64,000 bases of DNA from Erysipelotrichales bacterium (GTDB lineage Bacteria; Bacillota_I; Bacilli_A; Erysipelotrichales; Erysipelotrichaceae). The DNA lies in the NCBI GenBank assembly GCA_910575705.1, contig CAJTFG010000001.1, positions 824,258-888,257 of the forward strand, read 5' to 3'. Each line of letters opens with the position of its first letter. Position 1 is the stretch's first letter. The translations under genes and the position numbers were made by a program. Of this stretch, positions 23,501 through 31,052 are shown piece by piece. The notes below the pieces were generated by a model that worked only from the letters and a program-made list of their open reading frames with translations, searched no databases and was not told the origin of the DNA.

Positions 23501-24718
23501 TTGGTATCGAGAAGGATAATAGGCTCTTAGGAACCGCTCCTTATATTCTTTGAAACAACCGTTTAAAATAGCGGCTCTCGCTTCTTCTGTCAGACGGATG
23601 ATGAAGCGAAGGTTGTGCTGGGAAGCCAAATGATAGTATTGTTGGCGTATTTCATTATATTCGGATTTCCAAAGCATGCGCAGCTGCCCGCGTGTCCATC
23701 CGGCACGGCAGGTAGGACAATCGCAACCGATATCCAGCGGTTCCATGCTGTCAGCGAACTTGGCCAGATTGAAAGGACCATTTCGTGTGTAGATCTTGCC
23801 ATGGCGTGCTTCACGCGTTGGTGCGACACAATCGAAGGTATCCGCCCCCATCTCTACCCCGATCAGGATATCATCCGGATGAGAGAGTCCCAAAAGATGG
23901 CGCGGCTTGTTTTCGGGGAGCTCTTCACAGCACCAGCACAGGATATCTCCGAGACTCTCTTTTAGGAACGCTCCTCCCAAACCATAGCCGTCAAACTCCA
24001 TAGCCGCAAATTTCTTAGCGGTGGAACGGCGCAGGTCTTCCCAGCGGCCGCCTTGCAATACACCATAGAGCGATTGATGGTAGCCCAGATCATCGCAGTG
24101 TTTTTTATGTTCTTCGATGCTGCGCAGCGCCCAGCGTTCCGTACGCGCCAGCGCTTCTATATTGTATTCGTAGCTATCCGCAAGGGAAGTCAGTTCATCA
24201 TATGCCATGTGAACATCCGCACCGATGCGGCATTGGATCTGCATGGATTCCTCCGGTCCGATAAAGTCATCTTCTCCGGTAAACGGATCACAAAACTGAA
24301 CGCCGTCTTCCAAGACATGTGCCAGCCGATCTTTGGGGTCAGCGTTGATGACGTTTTTTTCACGTTCCATGCTGACGACCTTTCCTAATCCGGATCCCAA
24401 AGACATGATCTGAAAACCGCCGGAGTCGGTGATCGTAGGTCCGTTCCATCCGGACCATTGAGCAAGCCCGCCGTCTTCCGCGATTTCCTGAGAGATACTG
24501 CGCAGATGAAATCCATTGCTGAGCATTGCTTGCCCTTGGATCTCATGCAGATCTTCCATTGGTACGAACCGAACTTTTCCTGTCGTTCCTACGGCGATAA
24601 ATGCCGGTGTTTTGATATCGCCATGCGGTGTATGGATGATCCCGGCACGCCCTAAGGTACCCGGGATCCGCTGTGTTATCTCAAAATAAAATCGGTTATC
24701 GTTTTCGTACTGTTTCAT
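23498..24718 (-). CDS. tRNA-guanine transglycosylase family protein, divergent subgroup
   Basis: A 406-residue TIM-barrel enzyme related to Tgt. The general-base region SNGFHLR, PTITDSGGFQIMSL, VLQGGRWEDLRR and the nucleophile segment FDCVAPTREARHGKIYT are clear. A CxCxxC motif (CDCPTC) and a later histidine give the zinc site. The substrate loop differs from the usual GGLSVGE: here it is GGAFLKES, with Phe, Leu and Lys in place of small residues. This fits a Tgt with altered base choice (for example free queuine) rather than preQ1. No preQ1 synthesis genes are in the window. Confidence 0.82.
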   Translation of the reverse strand: MKQYENDNRFYFEITQRIPGTLGRAGIIHTPHGDIKTPAFIAVGTTGKVRFVPMEDLHEIQGQAMLSNGFHLRSISQEIAEDGGLAQWSGWNGPTITDSGGFQIMSLGSGLGKVVSMEREKNVINADPKDRLAHVLEDGVQFCDPFTGEDDFIGPEESMQIQCRIGADVHMAYDELTSLADSYEYNIEALARTERWALRSIEEHKKHCDDLGYHQSLYGVLQGGRWEDLRRSTAKKFAAMEFDGYGLGGAFLKESLGDILCWCCEELPENKPRHLLGLSHPDDILIGVEMGADTFDCVAPTREARHGKIYTRNGPFNLAKFADSMEPLDIGCDCPTCRAGWTRGQLRMLWKSEYNEIRQQYYHLASQHNLRFIIRLTEEARAAILNGCFKEYKERFLRAYYPSRYQ

Positions 24719-24748
24719 GCTATCGTTTTCCTTTTTTTATCCGGAAGT

Positions 24749-24777
24749 ATTATACCATAAATCCTCAGGTATGCGAA
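24749..24777 (-). promoter_or_regulatory. promoter of the TGT-family gene
   Basis: On the minus strand: TTCGCA (24777-24772), 17-base spacer, TATAAT (24754-24749). Confidence 0.6.
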
Positions 24778-24878
24778 TCATGGGAGTGGATATCATTTTT
24801 AAATAAAAAGATAAAAAAATGAAAATTCTATTGTATAATAAATATAATATGTTCTATAAGAGAAAGGGCGGATGAAGG

Positions 24879-25703
24879 ATGTTTGAAAAGACAAAGCTTG
24901 TCATATGCGATATTGATGGAACGATGATCGTAACCTATCATTCTTTACCTGAGCGTGCGAAGAAGGCTGTTGAAAAATTGCGCCGGAACGGTATTTTGTT
25001 CGGTATCGCTTCGGGAAGAAATATATCCGATGTACGATATATCGCGGGAACCTGGGGTATTTCGGATCTGGATGTCATTGTCGGTTTAAACGGTTCTGAG
25101 CTGTATGACGGCATTCATGATCGGGTATATGAGTATTATCAGATGGAACCGGAGTGGATTAAAGAAACATTTGAGATCATGCGTCCTTTTAAAAATAATC
25201 CGGTCATGTATCACGGAGATGTGTGCATGTGCGGCGTGTATGATGAAAAGGTCCGTTTTTCCACCCAGTTTACGCAGTCAGACTATATCGTGGCGAAATC
25301 GGAAGCAGATTTTTATCAGCAGCCGAATGCAAAGATCATGTTTCGTGTCGCCGAGGAAGATATGGCGGCTATTGAAGCGAGGACGAAGGAACTTGCGTCA
25401 CCGTACTATAAGGCGAACAAGACGCAAAAGACGCTTATGGAGTTTCAAAACCGCAATGCTTCCAAGGCTTATGCACTGGAACGGTTTTGCGAACTGAACG
25501 GATGTTCCTTGGAGAATGTAGTTGCATTCGGTGATACGACAAATGATAATGAAATGCTGGAGGCAGCCGGCATTGGGGTATGTATGAAAAACGGTTCGGA
25601 TGATACGAAGCGCATTGCCGATATCATTACGGATAAACCGGTAGAGGAAGACGGCTGGACGGATTTTATGGAACATGTCTTCTTTAAGGAAAAGGGATGG
25701 TAG
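24879..25703 (+). CDS. Cof-type HAD phosphatase
   Basis: A 274-residue cytoplasmic HAD hydrolase with the nucleophile motif ICDIDGTMI, the motif II region GIASGRN, a Cof-type C2 cap, and motif IV FGDTTNDNEMLEAAGIGVCM. Such enzymes dephosphorylate sugar phosphates, flavin or pyridoxal phosphates with broad specificity. It is one of six intact HAD genes in the window. GAAGG precedes the ATG and a terminator follows, so it is monocistronic. Confidence 0.9.
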   Translation: MFEKTKLVICDIDGTMIVTYHSLPERAKKAVEKLRRNGILFGIASGRNISDVRYIAGTWGISDLDVIVGLNGSELYDGIHDRVYEYYQMEPEWIKETFEIMRPFKNNPVMYHGDVCMCGVYDEKVRFSTQFTQSDYIVAKSEADFYQQPNAKIMFRVAEEDMAAIEARTKELASPYYKANKTQKTLMEFQNRNASKAYALERFCELNGCSLENVVAFGDTTNDNEMLEAAGIGVCMKNGSDDTKRIADIITDKPVEEDGWTDFMEHVFFKEKGW

Positions 25704-25714
25704 AGGTGATCTAT

Positions 25715-25753
25715 ACAGGAGTGTGCACTTGCTTGGTATTCTCCTGTTTTTTG
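25715..25753 (+). terminator. intrinsic terminator
   Basis: ACAGGAG (25715-25721) pairs with CTCCTGT (25741-25747), followed by T6. Confidence 0.8.
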
Positions 25754-25799
25754 TTTGGAAAATGGTTTTGTGTGAATTTGTGTGAAAAAATGATCGGCA

Positions 25800-25827
25800 T
25801 TGCTTATGGTACAGTATTGTGTATAAA
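25800..25827 (+). promoter_or_regulatory. promoter of the fused ABC transporter gene
   Basis: TTGCTT at 25800-25805, 16-base spacer, TATAAA at 25822-25827. Confidence 0.65.
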
Positions 25828-25881
25828 ATATGAGGTAAGAATATAAAAAATTGGTTGATAAGGGTGTAAGGAGTTGATAGC

Positions 25882-28800
25882 ATGTTGCAGTTGAAACAGA
25901 TATATAAGGAATATAAAACGGGAGATTTGGTACAGAAGGCTTTGGACGGGGTAGATCTGAATCTTCGTGACAATGAATTCGTGGCTATTCTCGGTCCCAG
26001 CGGGTCGGGAAAGACGACATTATTGAATATCATCGGGGGATTGGATCGCTATGACAGCGGCGATCTGATCATCAACGGTATTTCGACCAAACAGTATAAA
26101 GACCGCGATTGGGATTCTTACCGCAATCATACGATCGGCTTTGTGTTTCAAAGTTATAATCTTATACCGCATCAGACCTTACTGGCAAATGTGGAGATCG
26201 CATTGACGATTTCCGGTGTTTCTAAGAAGGAGCGCAAAGAGCGTGCGAAAAATGCATTAAAGCAGGTAGGCCTTTTGGAACAGGCGCATAAAAAGCCCAA
26301 TCAATTATCCGGCGGACAGATGCAGCGCGTAGCGATTGCCCGTTCACTCGTAAATGATCCGGATATCTTGTTGGCGGATGAGCCGACCGGCGCTCTTGAC
26401 AGTGAAACGAGCGTACAGGTCATGAATCTTTTGAAAGAAGTTGCCAAAGACCGGCTGGTCGTTATGGTTACGCATAATCCGGAATTGGCAGAGGAATATG
26501 CGACGAGAATCGTCCATCTGCGGGATGGAAAGATACGCAGTGATTCTGCGCCGTTTATGGTAGATGAAAAGGATTTAAAAGAGCCGGAACACAAGACTAT
26601 GGGCAGATCTTCTATGTCTTTTTCTACGGCATTGTCTTTGAGTTTTCATAATCTTCAGACGAAAAAAGCGAGGACGTTGCTGACATCTTTCGCAGGTTCC
26701 ATCGGCATCATCGGCATTGCGCTGATCCTTTCGCTTTCTACCGGTGTAAATACGTATATTCAATCCATTGAAGAAGAAACGCTTTCCGAATATCCGTTGC
26801 AGATACAAAGTACGGGGATCGATATTACTTCGATGATGATGGGGATCAGTGAAGATAACACCGTTGTTTCGGATGATGACATACAAGTCTCCCAGATGAT
26901 CACCAAAATGTTTTCTCGTATCGGATCCAACGATCTGGTATCCTTTCGGCAGTTTTTGGAAAGCGGTCAAAGTGATATAAAAAAATATGTAAAAGCCATT
27001 GATTATAAATACAATGTAGTACCGCAGATCTTTCAGGCAGATATGGAACATATACGGCAAGTGAATCCGGATACATCGTTTCGGGCATTGGGTTTGGGTT
27101 CCGCGAACAGCTCTAACAGTCTGATGTCCATGGCGATGAGTACGGATGTATTTTATCCGCTGCCCTCCGATACCAGCTTATATGAGCATCAATATGATTT
27201 GAAAGCGGGGCATTGGCCTGCTTCCTATAAAGAGTGCATCCTTGTGCTGACACCAAAAGGGAGCATGAGTGATTTTTTGCTGTATACCCTCGGACTGCGT
27301 GATCCTAATGAGTTGGATCAGATGATCACACAGTTTTCTAATGAAGAGGCGGTAACGATACCAAGCGATATTTCCGCTTATTCCTATACGGATATTTTGG
27401 GAAGGAGCTTTAAGCTGGTAAATGCGGTAGATTACTATGTATATGATGAAGAATACAAGGTATATCGTGATAAATCCAGTGATGATGCCTATATGAAAAA
27501 GCTGGTTTCTGAAGCGGAAGATCTGACGATCGTCGGGATCGTTCAGCCGAAAGAGGGCGCGGCTGCGACGATGTTAAAGCAGGGGATATATTATCCGTCT
27601 TCATTGATTTCTCATATTATGGAGAATGCCGGCAGCAGTTCTATTGTAAAAGCACAGATCGCAGATCCCCAGATCAATGTCTTCACGGGTAAGCGGTTTG
27701 ATGAAACCGATGGGAAAGCAGCGGATTTCGATATGACATCGTTATTTGATATCGATACGGATAAATTGCAGTCCGCATTTCAGATCGATGAAAGCAAACT
27801 GAACATGGGAGATCTGCAGCAGACACTCGGCAATGTGTCACTTCCGCCGCTGGATCTTAACAATGTCTTCGGCAGTCTGGATATTCAGATTACCGCACAG
27901 CAGACGGAAGTTATTACCGCACATCTGGCGGAAGGTTATCAGGAGTATATCCGTCAGCATCCGGAAGCGGACATCCGTCAGCTGGAAGCACATTTTTCCG
28001 CTTATCTGCAAACCCCGCAGGCAATGCAGATCGTACAGGCGAAGATCGCCGAGATCGTTTTGGCGGGTAATGATATGGACGCTGTCAATCAGCTGTTGCA
28101 AGCGCTGATGGCGGAGCTTATGAGCGGTTATGGCGAATATGCTGCCGCCAACGGACTGCCGCAGCTAAATGATTGGAGCACATATTTTTTAGATTATTTA
28201 AATAGTCCGGAAGCAAGAGCGATCATCGCGCAGGATCTGGGAGCATTGATGAGTGAAAGCGGATTGGAAAAGCAGCTGAGTGCTTATATGCGTACGTATA
28301 TGCAATCGGCTATGAAACCGATATCCGAGGCAATGCAGGCTGAACTCATGAATATGGGGTCCGCTATGGCAGGTGCCGTACGCTTTGATGCGGATGCCTT
28401 TGCTCAGGCGATACAGTTTCATATGGATGAAGAAGACTTATCCGAACTTCTGGCGGCGATGATGACGAAAGAAGTTGCTTCTTATGACGGCAATTTGAAA
28501 AAGCTGGGGTATGCCGATGTCGATAAGCCTTCGGAGATTGCGATATATCCGAAAAATTTTGAAAGCAAGGGATATGTGCTGGATATTTTGGATAATTATA
28601 ATGAGACTATGAAGACGGAAGATGAAGAAAAGATCATCACCTATACCGACTTTGTCGGTACTCTGATGTCTTCCGTAACCGATATCGTCAATGTGATCAG
28701 CTATGTTCTGGTTGCGTTTGTCGCTATCTCTTTGGTCGTATCTTCGATCATGATCGGTGTGATTACGTATATCAGCGTTTTGGAACGCAAAAAGGAGATC

Positions 28801-29100
28801 GGGATCCTGCGTGCTGTCGGTGCATCTCGGCATAATATCTCACAGGTCTTCAATGCTGAGACGATCATCATCGGTCTGGGAGCCGGTCTGATGGGGATCG
28901 GTATTACCGTTTTGCTTTTGATACCGGGAAATCACATCATCCATTCGATCGCAGGACAGACGAATATCAATGCGATCTTACCGGTACCGGCAGGCTGTAT
29001 CCTCGTTTTATTAAGTATGGTACTGACGTTGATCGGCGGCATACTGCCCTCACGAAAAGCGGCCAAAGAAGATCCGGTGTCCGCGTTGCGCAATGAATGA
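25882..29100 (+). CDS. fused ABC ATPase-permease of the MacB type with a giant extracytoplasmic domain
   Basis: A 1072-residue single-chain half-transporter. Residues 1-230 form the ATPase (GPSGSGKTT, LSGGQMQRVAIARS, ILLADEPTGALD, VTHNPELAEEY). A helix at about 262-285 (FAGSIGIIGIALILSLSTGV) is followed by about 640 extracytoplasmic residues, then three C-terminal helices typical of FtsX-type permeases. The ectodomain includes Ala/Gln-rich helical stretches (LLQALMAELMSGYGEYAA). Mechanotransmission-type transporters of this family export or extract peptides and lipoproteins; the cargo here is unknown. GTAAGGAG precedes the ATG, and a terminator and unrelated genes flank it. Confidence 0.85.
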   Translation: MLQLKQIYKEYKTGDLVQKALDGVDLNLRDNEFVAILGPSGSGKTTLLNIIGGLDRYDSGDLIINGISTKQYKDRDWDSYRNHTIGFVFQSYNLIPHQTLLANVEIALTISGVSKKERKERAKNALKQVGLLEQAHKKPNQLSGGQMQRVAIARSLVNDPDILLADEPTGALDSETSVQVMNLLKEVAKDRLVVMVTHNPELAEEYATRIVHLRDGKIRSDSAPFMVDEKDLKEPEHKTMGRSSMSFSTALSLSFHNLQTKKARTLLTSFAGSIGIIGIALILSLSTGVNTYIQSIEEETLSEYPLQIQSTGIDITSMMMGISEDNTVVSDDDIQVSQMITKMFSRIGSNDLVSFRQFLESGQSDIKKYVKAIDYKYNVVPQIFQADMEHIRQVNPDTSFRALGLGSANSSNSLMSMAMSTDVFYPLPSDTSLYEHQYDLKAGHWPASYKECILVLTPKGSMSDFLLYTLGLRDPNELDQMITQFSNEEAVTIPSDISAYSYTDILGRSFKLVNAVDYYVYDEEYKVYRDKSSDDAYMKKLVSEAEDLTIVGIVQPKEGAAATMLKQGIYYPSSLISHIMENAGSSSIVKAQIADPQINVFTGKRFDETDGKAADFDMTSLFDIDTDKLQSAFQIDESKLNMGDLQQTLGNVSLPPLDLNNVFGSLDIQITAQQTEVITAHLAEGYQEYIRQHPEADIRQLEAHFSAYLQTPQAMQIVQAKIAEIVLAGNDMDAVNQLLQALMAELMSGYGEYAAANGLPQLNDWSTYFLDYLNSPEARAIIAQDLGALMSESGLEKQLSAYMRTYMQSAMKPISEAMQAELMNMGSAMAGAVRFDADAFAQAIQFHMDEEDLSELLAAMMTKEVASYDGNLKKLGYADVDKPSEIAIYPKNFESKGYVLDILDNYNETMKTEDEEKIITYTDFVGTLMSSVTDIVNVISYVLVAFVAISLVVSSIMIGVITYISVLERKKEIGILRAVGASRHNISQVFNAETIIIGLGAGLMGIGITVLLLIPGNHIIHSIAGQTNINAILPVPAGCILVLLSMVLTLIGGILPSRKAAKEDPVSALRNE

Positions 29101-29103
29101 TCA

Positions 29104-29126
29104 AGGGCGGCTTTGCCGTCTTTTTT
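29104..29126 (+). terminator. terminator of the fused ABC transporter gene
   Basis: GGGCGGC / GCCGTC hairpin with loop TTT and a T6 tail just after the stop codon. Confidence 0.75.
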
Positions 29127-29198
29127 CGTGTATCTGTTTTTTATTCGTCTTGCATTATGATAAAATACATATGTATTCATATCCGAAAGGAGGAGCTT

Positions 29199-29642
29199 AT
29201 GATAGCTTATCAACGTTTGCAAAGCAATGATGATGTATGGTTGAAGCGGATCGTAAAAACGTTTCGACAGCAGGAATTGACCGATGAAAAAGCAAGGGAA
29301 ATCCTTCAAAACAAAAAGATCCGAATATGGATGGCTTATGAGGAGGAACACGTATGCGGATATGTGCTCGCATACGTCTTACCGCGGATTGATATGGGAG
29401 ATGATATGCTGATGATCTATCATTGTTTTGTACATGAGAATTATCAACACCGTCATATAGCGGAAGAGATGATGCGCAGGGTGATAGATGATGCGAGAAA
29501 AAGCAGTATGCATTATACGTTCTTGATCACACAGGAAGATAATTCACCGGCCAATGCCTTGTATCAGAAGCTGGGAGGCCATCTCCATGAAGAAAATAAA
29601 AACGTCTATTATTGGTATGGAACCGGGGAACCGAAATTGTAA
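29199..29642 (+). CDS. GNAT-family N-acetyltransferase
   Basis: A 147-residue acetyl-CoA-dependent acetyltransferase. The fold is seen in CGYVLAYVLPRIDMGDDMLMIYHCFVHENYQHRHIAEEMMRRVI, where the acetyl-CoA loop (normally Q/RxxGxG/A) reads QHRHIA. ITQEDNSPANALYQKLGGHLHEE forms the last strand-helix. The weak P-loop makes the substrate hard to guess. The ATG at 29199 follows GGAGGAG; an upstream start in the same frame would lie in the terminator. It precedes ppa by 14 bases. Confidence 0.8.
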   Translation: MIAYQRLQSNDDVWLKRIVKTFRQQELTDEKAREILQNKKIRIWMAYEEEHVCGYVLAYVLPRIDMGDDMLMIYHCFVHENYQHRHIAEEMMRRVIDDARKSSMHYTFLITQEDNSPANALYQKLGGHLHEENKNVYYWYGTGEPKL

Positions 29643-29656
29643 CAGGAGGAGCATAT

Positions 29657-30157
29657 ATGAAAGATGATGTGGTAGAGGCTGTCGTAGAAATACCGTTTCG
29701 CTCGAGGAATAAATATGAAATCGATAAGAAAACGGGTAAGATACGACTTGACAGAGTATTGTATTCCGCCATGGGATATCCCACGGAATACGGGATCATT
29801 GAACACACGCTGGCGCCGGATGGAGATCCTTTGGATATTTTGATCATCGGTACGGAGCCGACGTATCCGGGATGTATCGTTCCGTCTCGCGTGGTGGGAT
29901 ATCTGACGATGATCGATAACGGGAAAGAGGATTATAAGCTGATTTCCGTCGTGGACTGTGATCCTCGATACGATGAAGTTAAAGAATTGAAAGACGTATC
30001 GCCGTTCGTATTGAAGGAGATCAAGAACTTTTTTGAAAATTATAAGACACTGCAGGATATTGAGGTAGTCGTCGGCGCTTATCATGAAAAGAAAGAAGCA
30101 TTGGAGTTGATCAAAAGCTGCCGTGAGTGCTACAAAGAGCGTGGAAATGAAGAGTAA
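29657..30157 (+). CDS. ppa: inorganic pyrophosphatase, family I
   Basis: A 166-residue soluble enzyme hydrolysing pyrophosphate. Family I landmarks are VEIPFRSRNKYEIDKKTG, YPTEYGIIEHTLAPDGDPLDILI (metal-binding DGDPLD) and VVDCDPRYDEVKEL. The ATG at 29657 has AGGAGGAG six bases upstream; the in-frame start at 29612 lies inside the GNAT gene. The start of the following HAD gene overlaps its stop codon. Confidence 0.94.
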   Translation: MKDDVVEAVVEIPFRSRNKYEIDKKTGKIRLDRVLYSAMGYPTEYGIIEHTLAPDGDPLDILIIGTEPTYPGCIVPSRVVGYLTMIDNGKEDYKLISVVDCDPRYDEVKELKDVSPFVLKEIKNFFENYKTLQDIEVVVGAYHEKKEALELIKSCRECYKERGNEE

Positions 30158-30932
30158 TTATAAGATCAAAGCGGTTTTTTTCGATGTTGACGGAACATTG
30201 CTTTCTCATCGCCATGGAAGTGTTCCGATAAGTGCAAAGACCGCTATGTATCGGCTGCGGGAGATCGGTATCAAGGTTTTTGCGGCAACCGGCCGGCATA
30301 TGCTGGAGCTGGAACAGCTGTCGGTATGTGATCTTCCTTTTGACGGATATGTCACGCTGAACGGACAGATCTGTCTGGATGTTAATAAGAACTTGCTGTA
30401 TGCCGCACCTATTAAAGATGAGGATACACGGGAGATGGCGTCTGTCTTTGATCAGAGGAAGATCCCCGTCATGTTTATTGAACAGGATGATATGTATGTC
30501 AATTTTGTGAATACGGCAGTTGCGGATGCGCAGGCAGCCATTTCTTCGCCGGTTCCTTCCCTCGGTGTTTATACAGGCAATAAGATATATCAGTTCATTG
30601 TATTTGACAGGGAAGAGCAGGTGCAAAGGCTTATGAGGAAGCTTTCCGGCTGTGAGATGAGCCAATGGAATCCGTATGCGTTTGATGTGATTCCCAAAGA
30701 TGGGGGAAAGGTCGCGGGGATTCGGCAGATCCTGCAGCATGTTCATATCTCGCGGGAAGAAATAATGGCTTTCGGTGATGGAGAGAACGACAAAGATATG
30801 CTGCGCTATGCCGGTATTGGGGTAGCGATGGGCAACGCCGATGCTTCTGTTAAACAGCAAGCGGATCATGTGACGGCGGATGTAGATCAAGACGGCGTTG
30901 CAAAGGCTTTGACTTTTTATGGGATATTGTAA
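30147..30932 (+). CDS. Cof-type HAD phosphatase
   Basis: A 261-residue HAD hydrolase with FFDVDGTLLSHRHG at the N terminus, the motif II threonine in AATGR, a C2 cap, GGKVAGIRQIL (motif III lysine) and FGDGENDKDMLRYAGIGVAMGNA. It is translationally coupled to ppa (start within the last 11 bases of ppa). This suggests the pair is expressed together, perhaps phosphate recovery from small metabolites; that role is inference. Confidence 0.9.
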   Translation: MKSNYKIKAVFFDVDGTLLSHRHGSVPISAKTAMYRLREIGIKVFAATGRHMLELEQLSVCDLPFDGYVTLNGQICLDVNKNLLYAAPIKDEDTREMASVFDQRKIPVMFIEQDDMYVNFVNTAVADAQAAISSPVPSLGVYTGNKIYQFIVFDREEQVQRLMRKLSGCEMSQWNPYAFDVIPKDGGKVAGIRQILQHVHISREEIMAFGDGENDKDMLRYAGIGVAMGNADASVKQQADHVTADVDQDGVAKALTFYGIL

Positions 30933-30937
30933 ATGTG

Positions 30938-30960
30938 ATCAGCGTTCGCTGATCGCTTTT
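30938..30960 (+). terminator. intrinsic terminator
   Basis: GATCAGCG / CGCTGATC hairpin with a two-base loop followed by GCTTTT. Confidence 0.75.
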
Positions 30961-30993
30961 CATGATGGAAGATCATAAGGATACATATATGAA

Positions 30994-31027
30994 TTTAAGG
31001 ATTTTTTAAGATTTCCGCCTTTATAAT
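30994..31027 (+). promoter_or_regulatory. response-regulator-type direct repeats at a promoter lacking a good -35
   Basis: TTTAAG occurs at 30994-30999 and again at 31005-31010, 11 bases apart (one helical turn). TATAAT is at 31022-31027. The -35 position has no consensus and is covered by the repeats, as in OmpR/PhoB-activated promoters. The OmpR-type regulator encoded at 34222 is the obvious candidate. Confidence 0.5.
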
Positions 31028-31052
31028 GAAAAAAACAAGAAAGGGGAAACGT

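Noticed and set aside
25398..26033. A 211-codon minus-strand open frame over the HAD gene end and the ABC transporter start
   Set aside because: Antisense to two well-supported genes and a terminator, with no family features.
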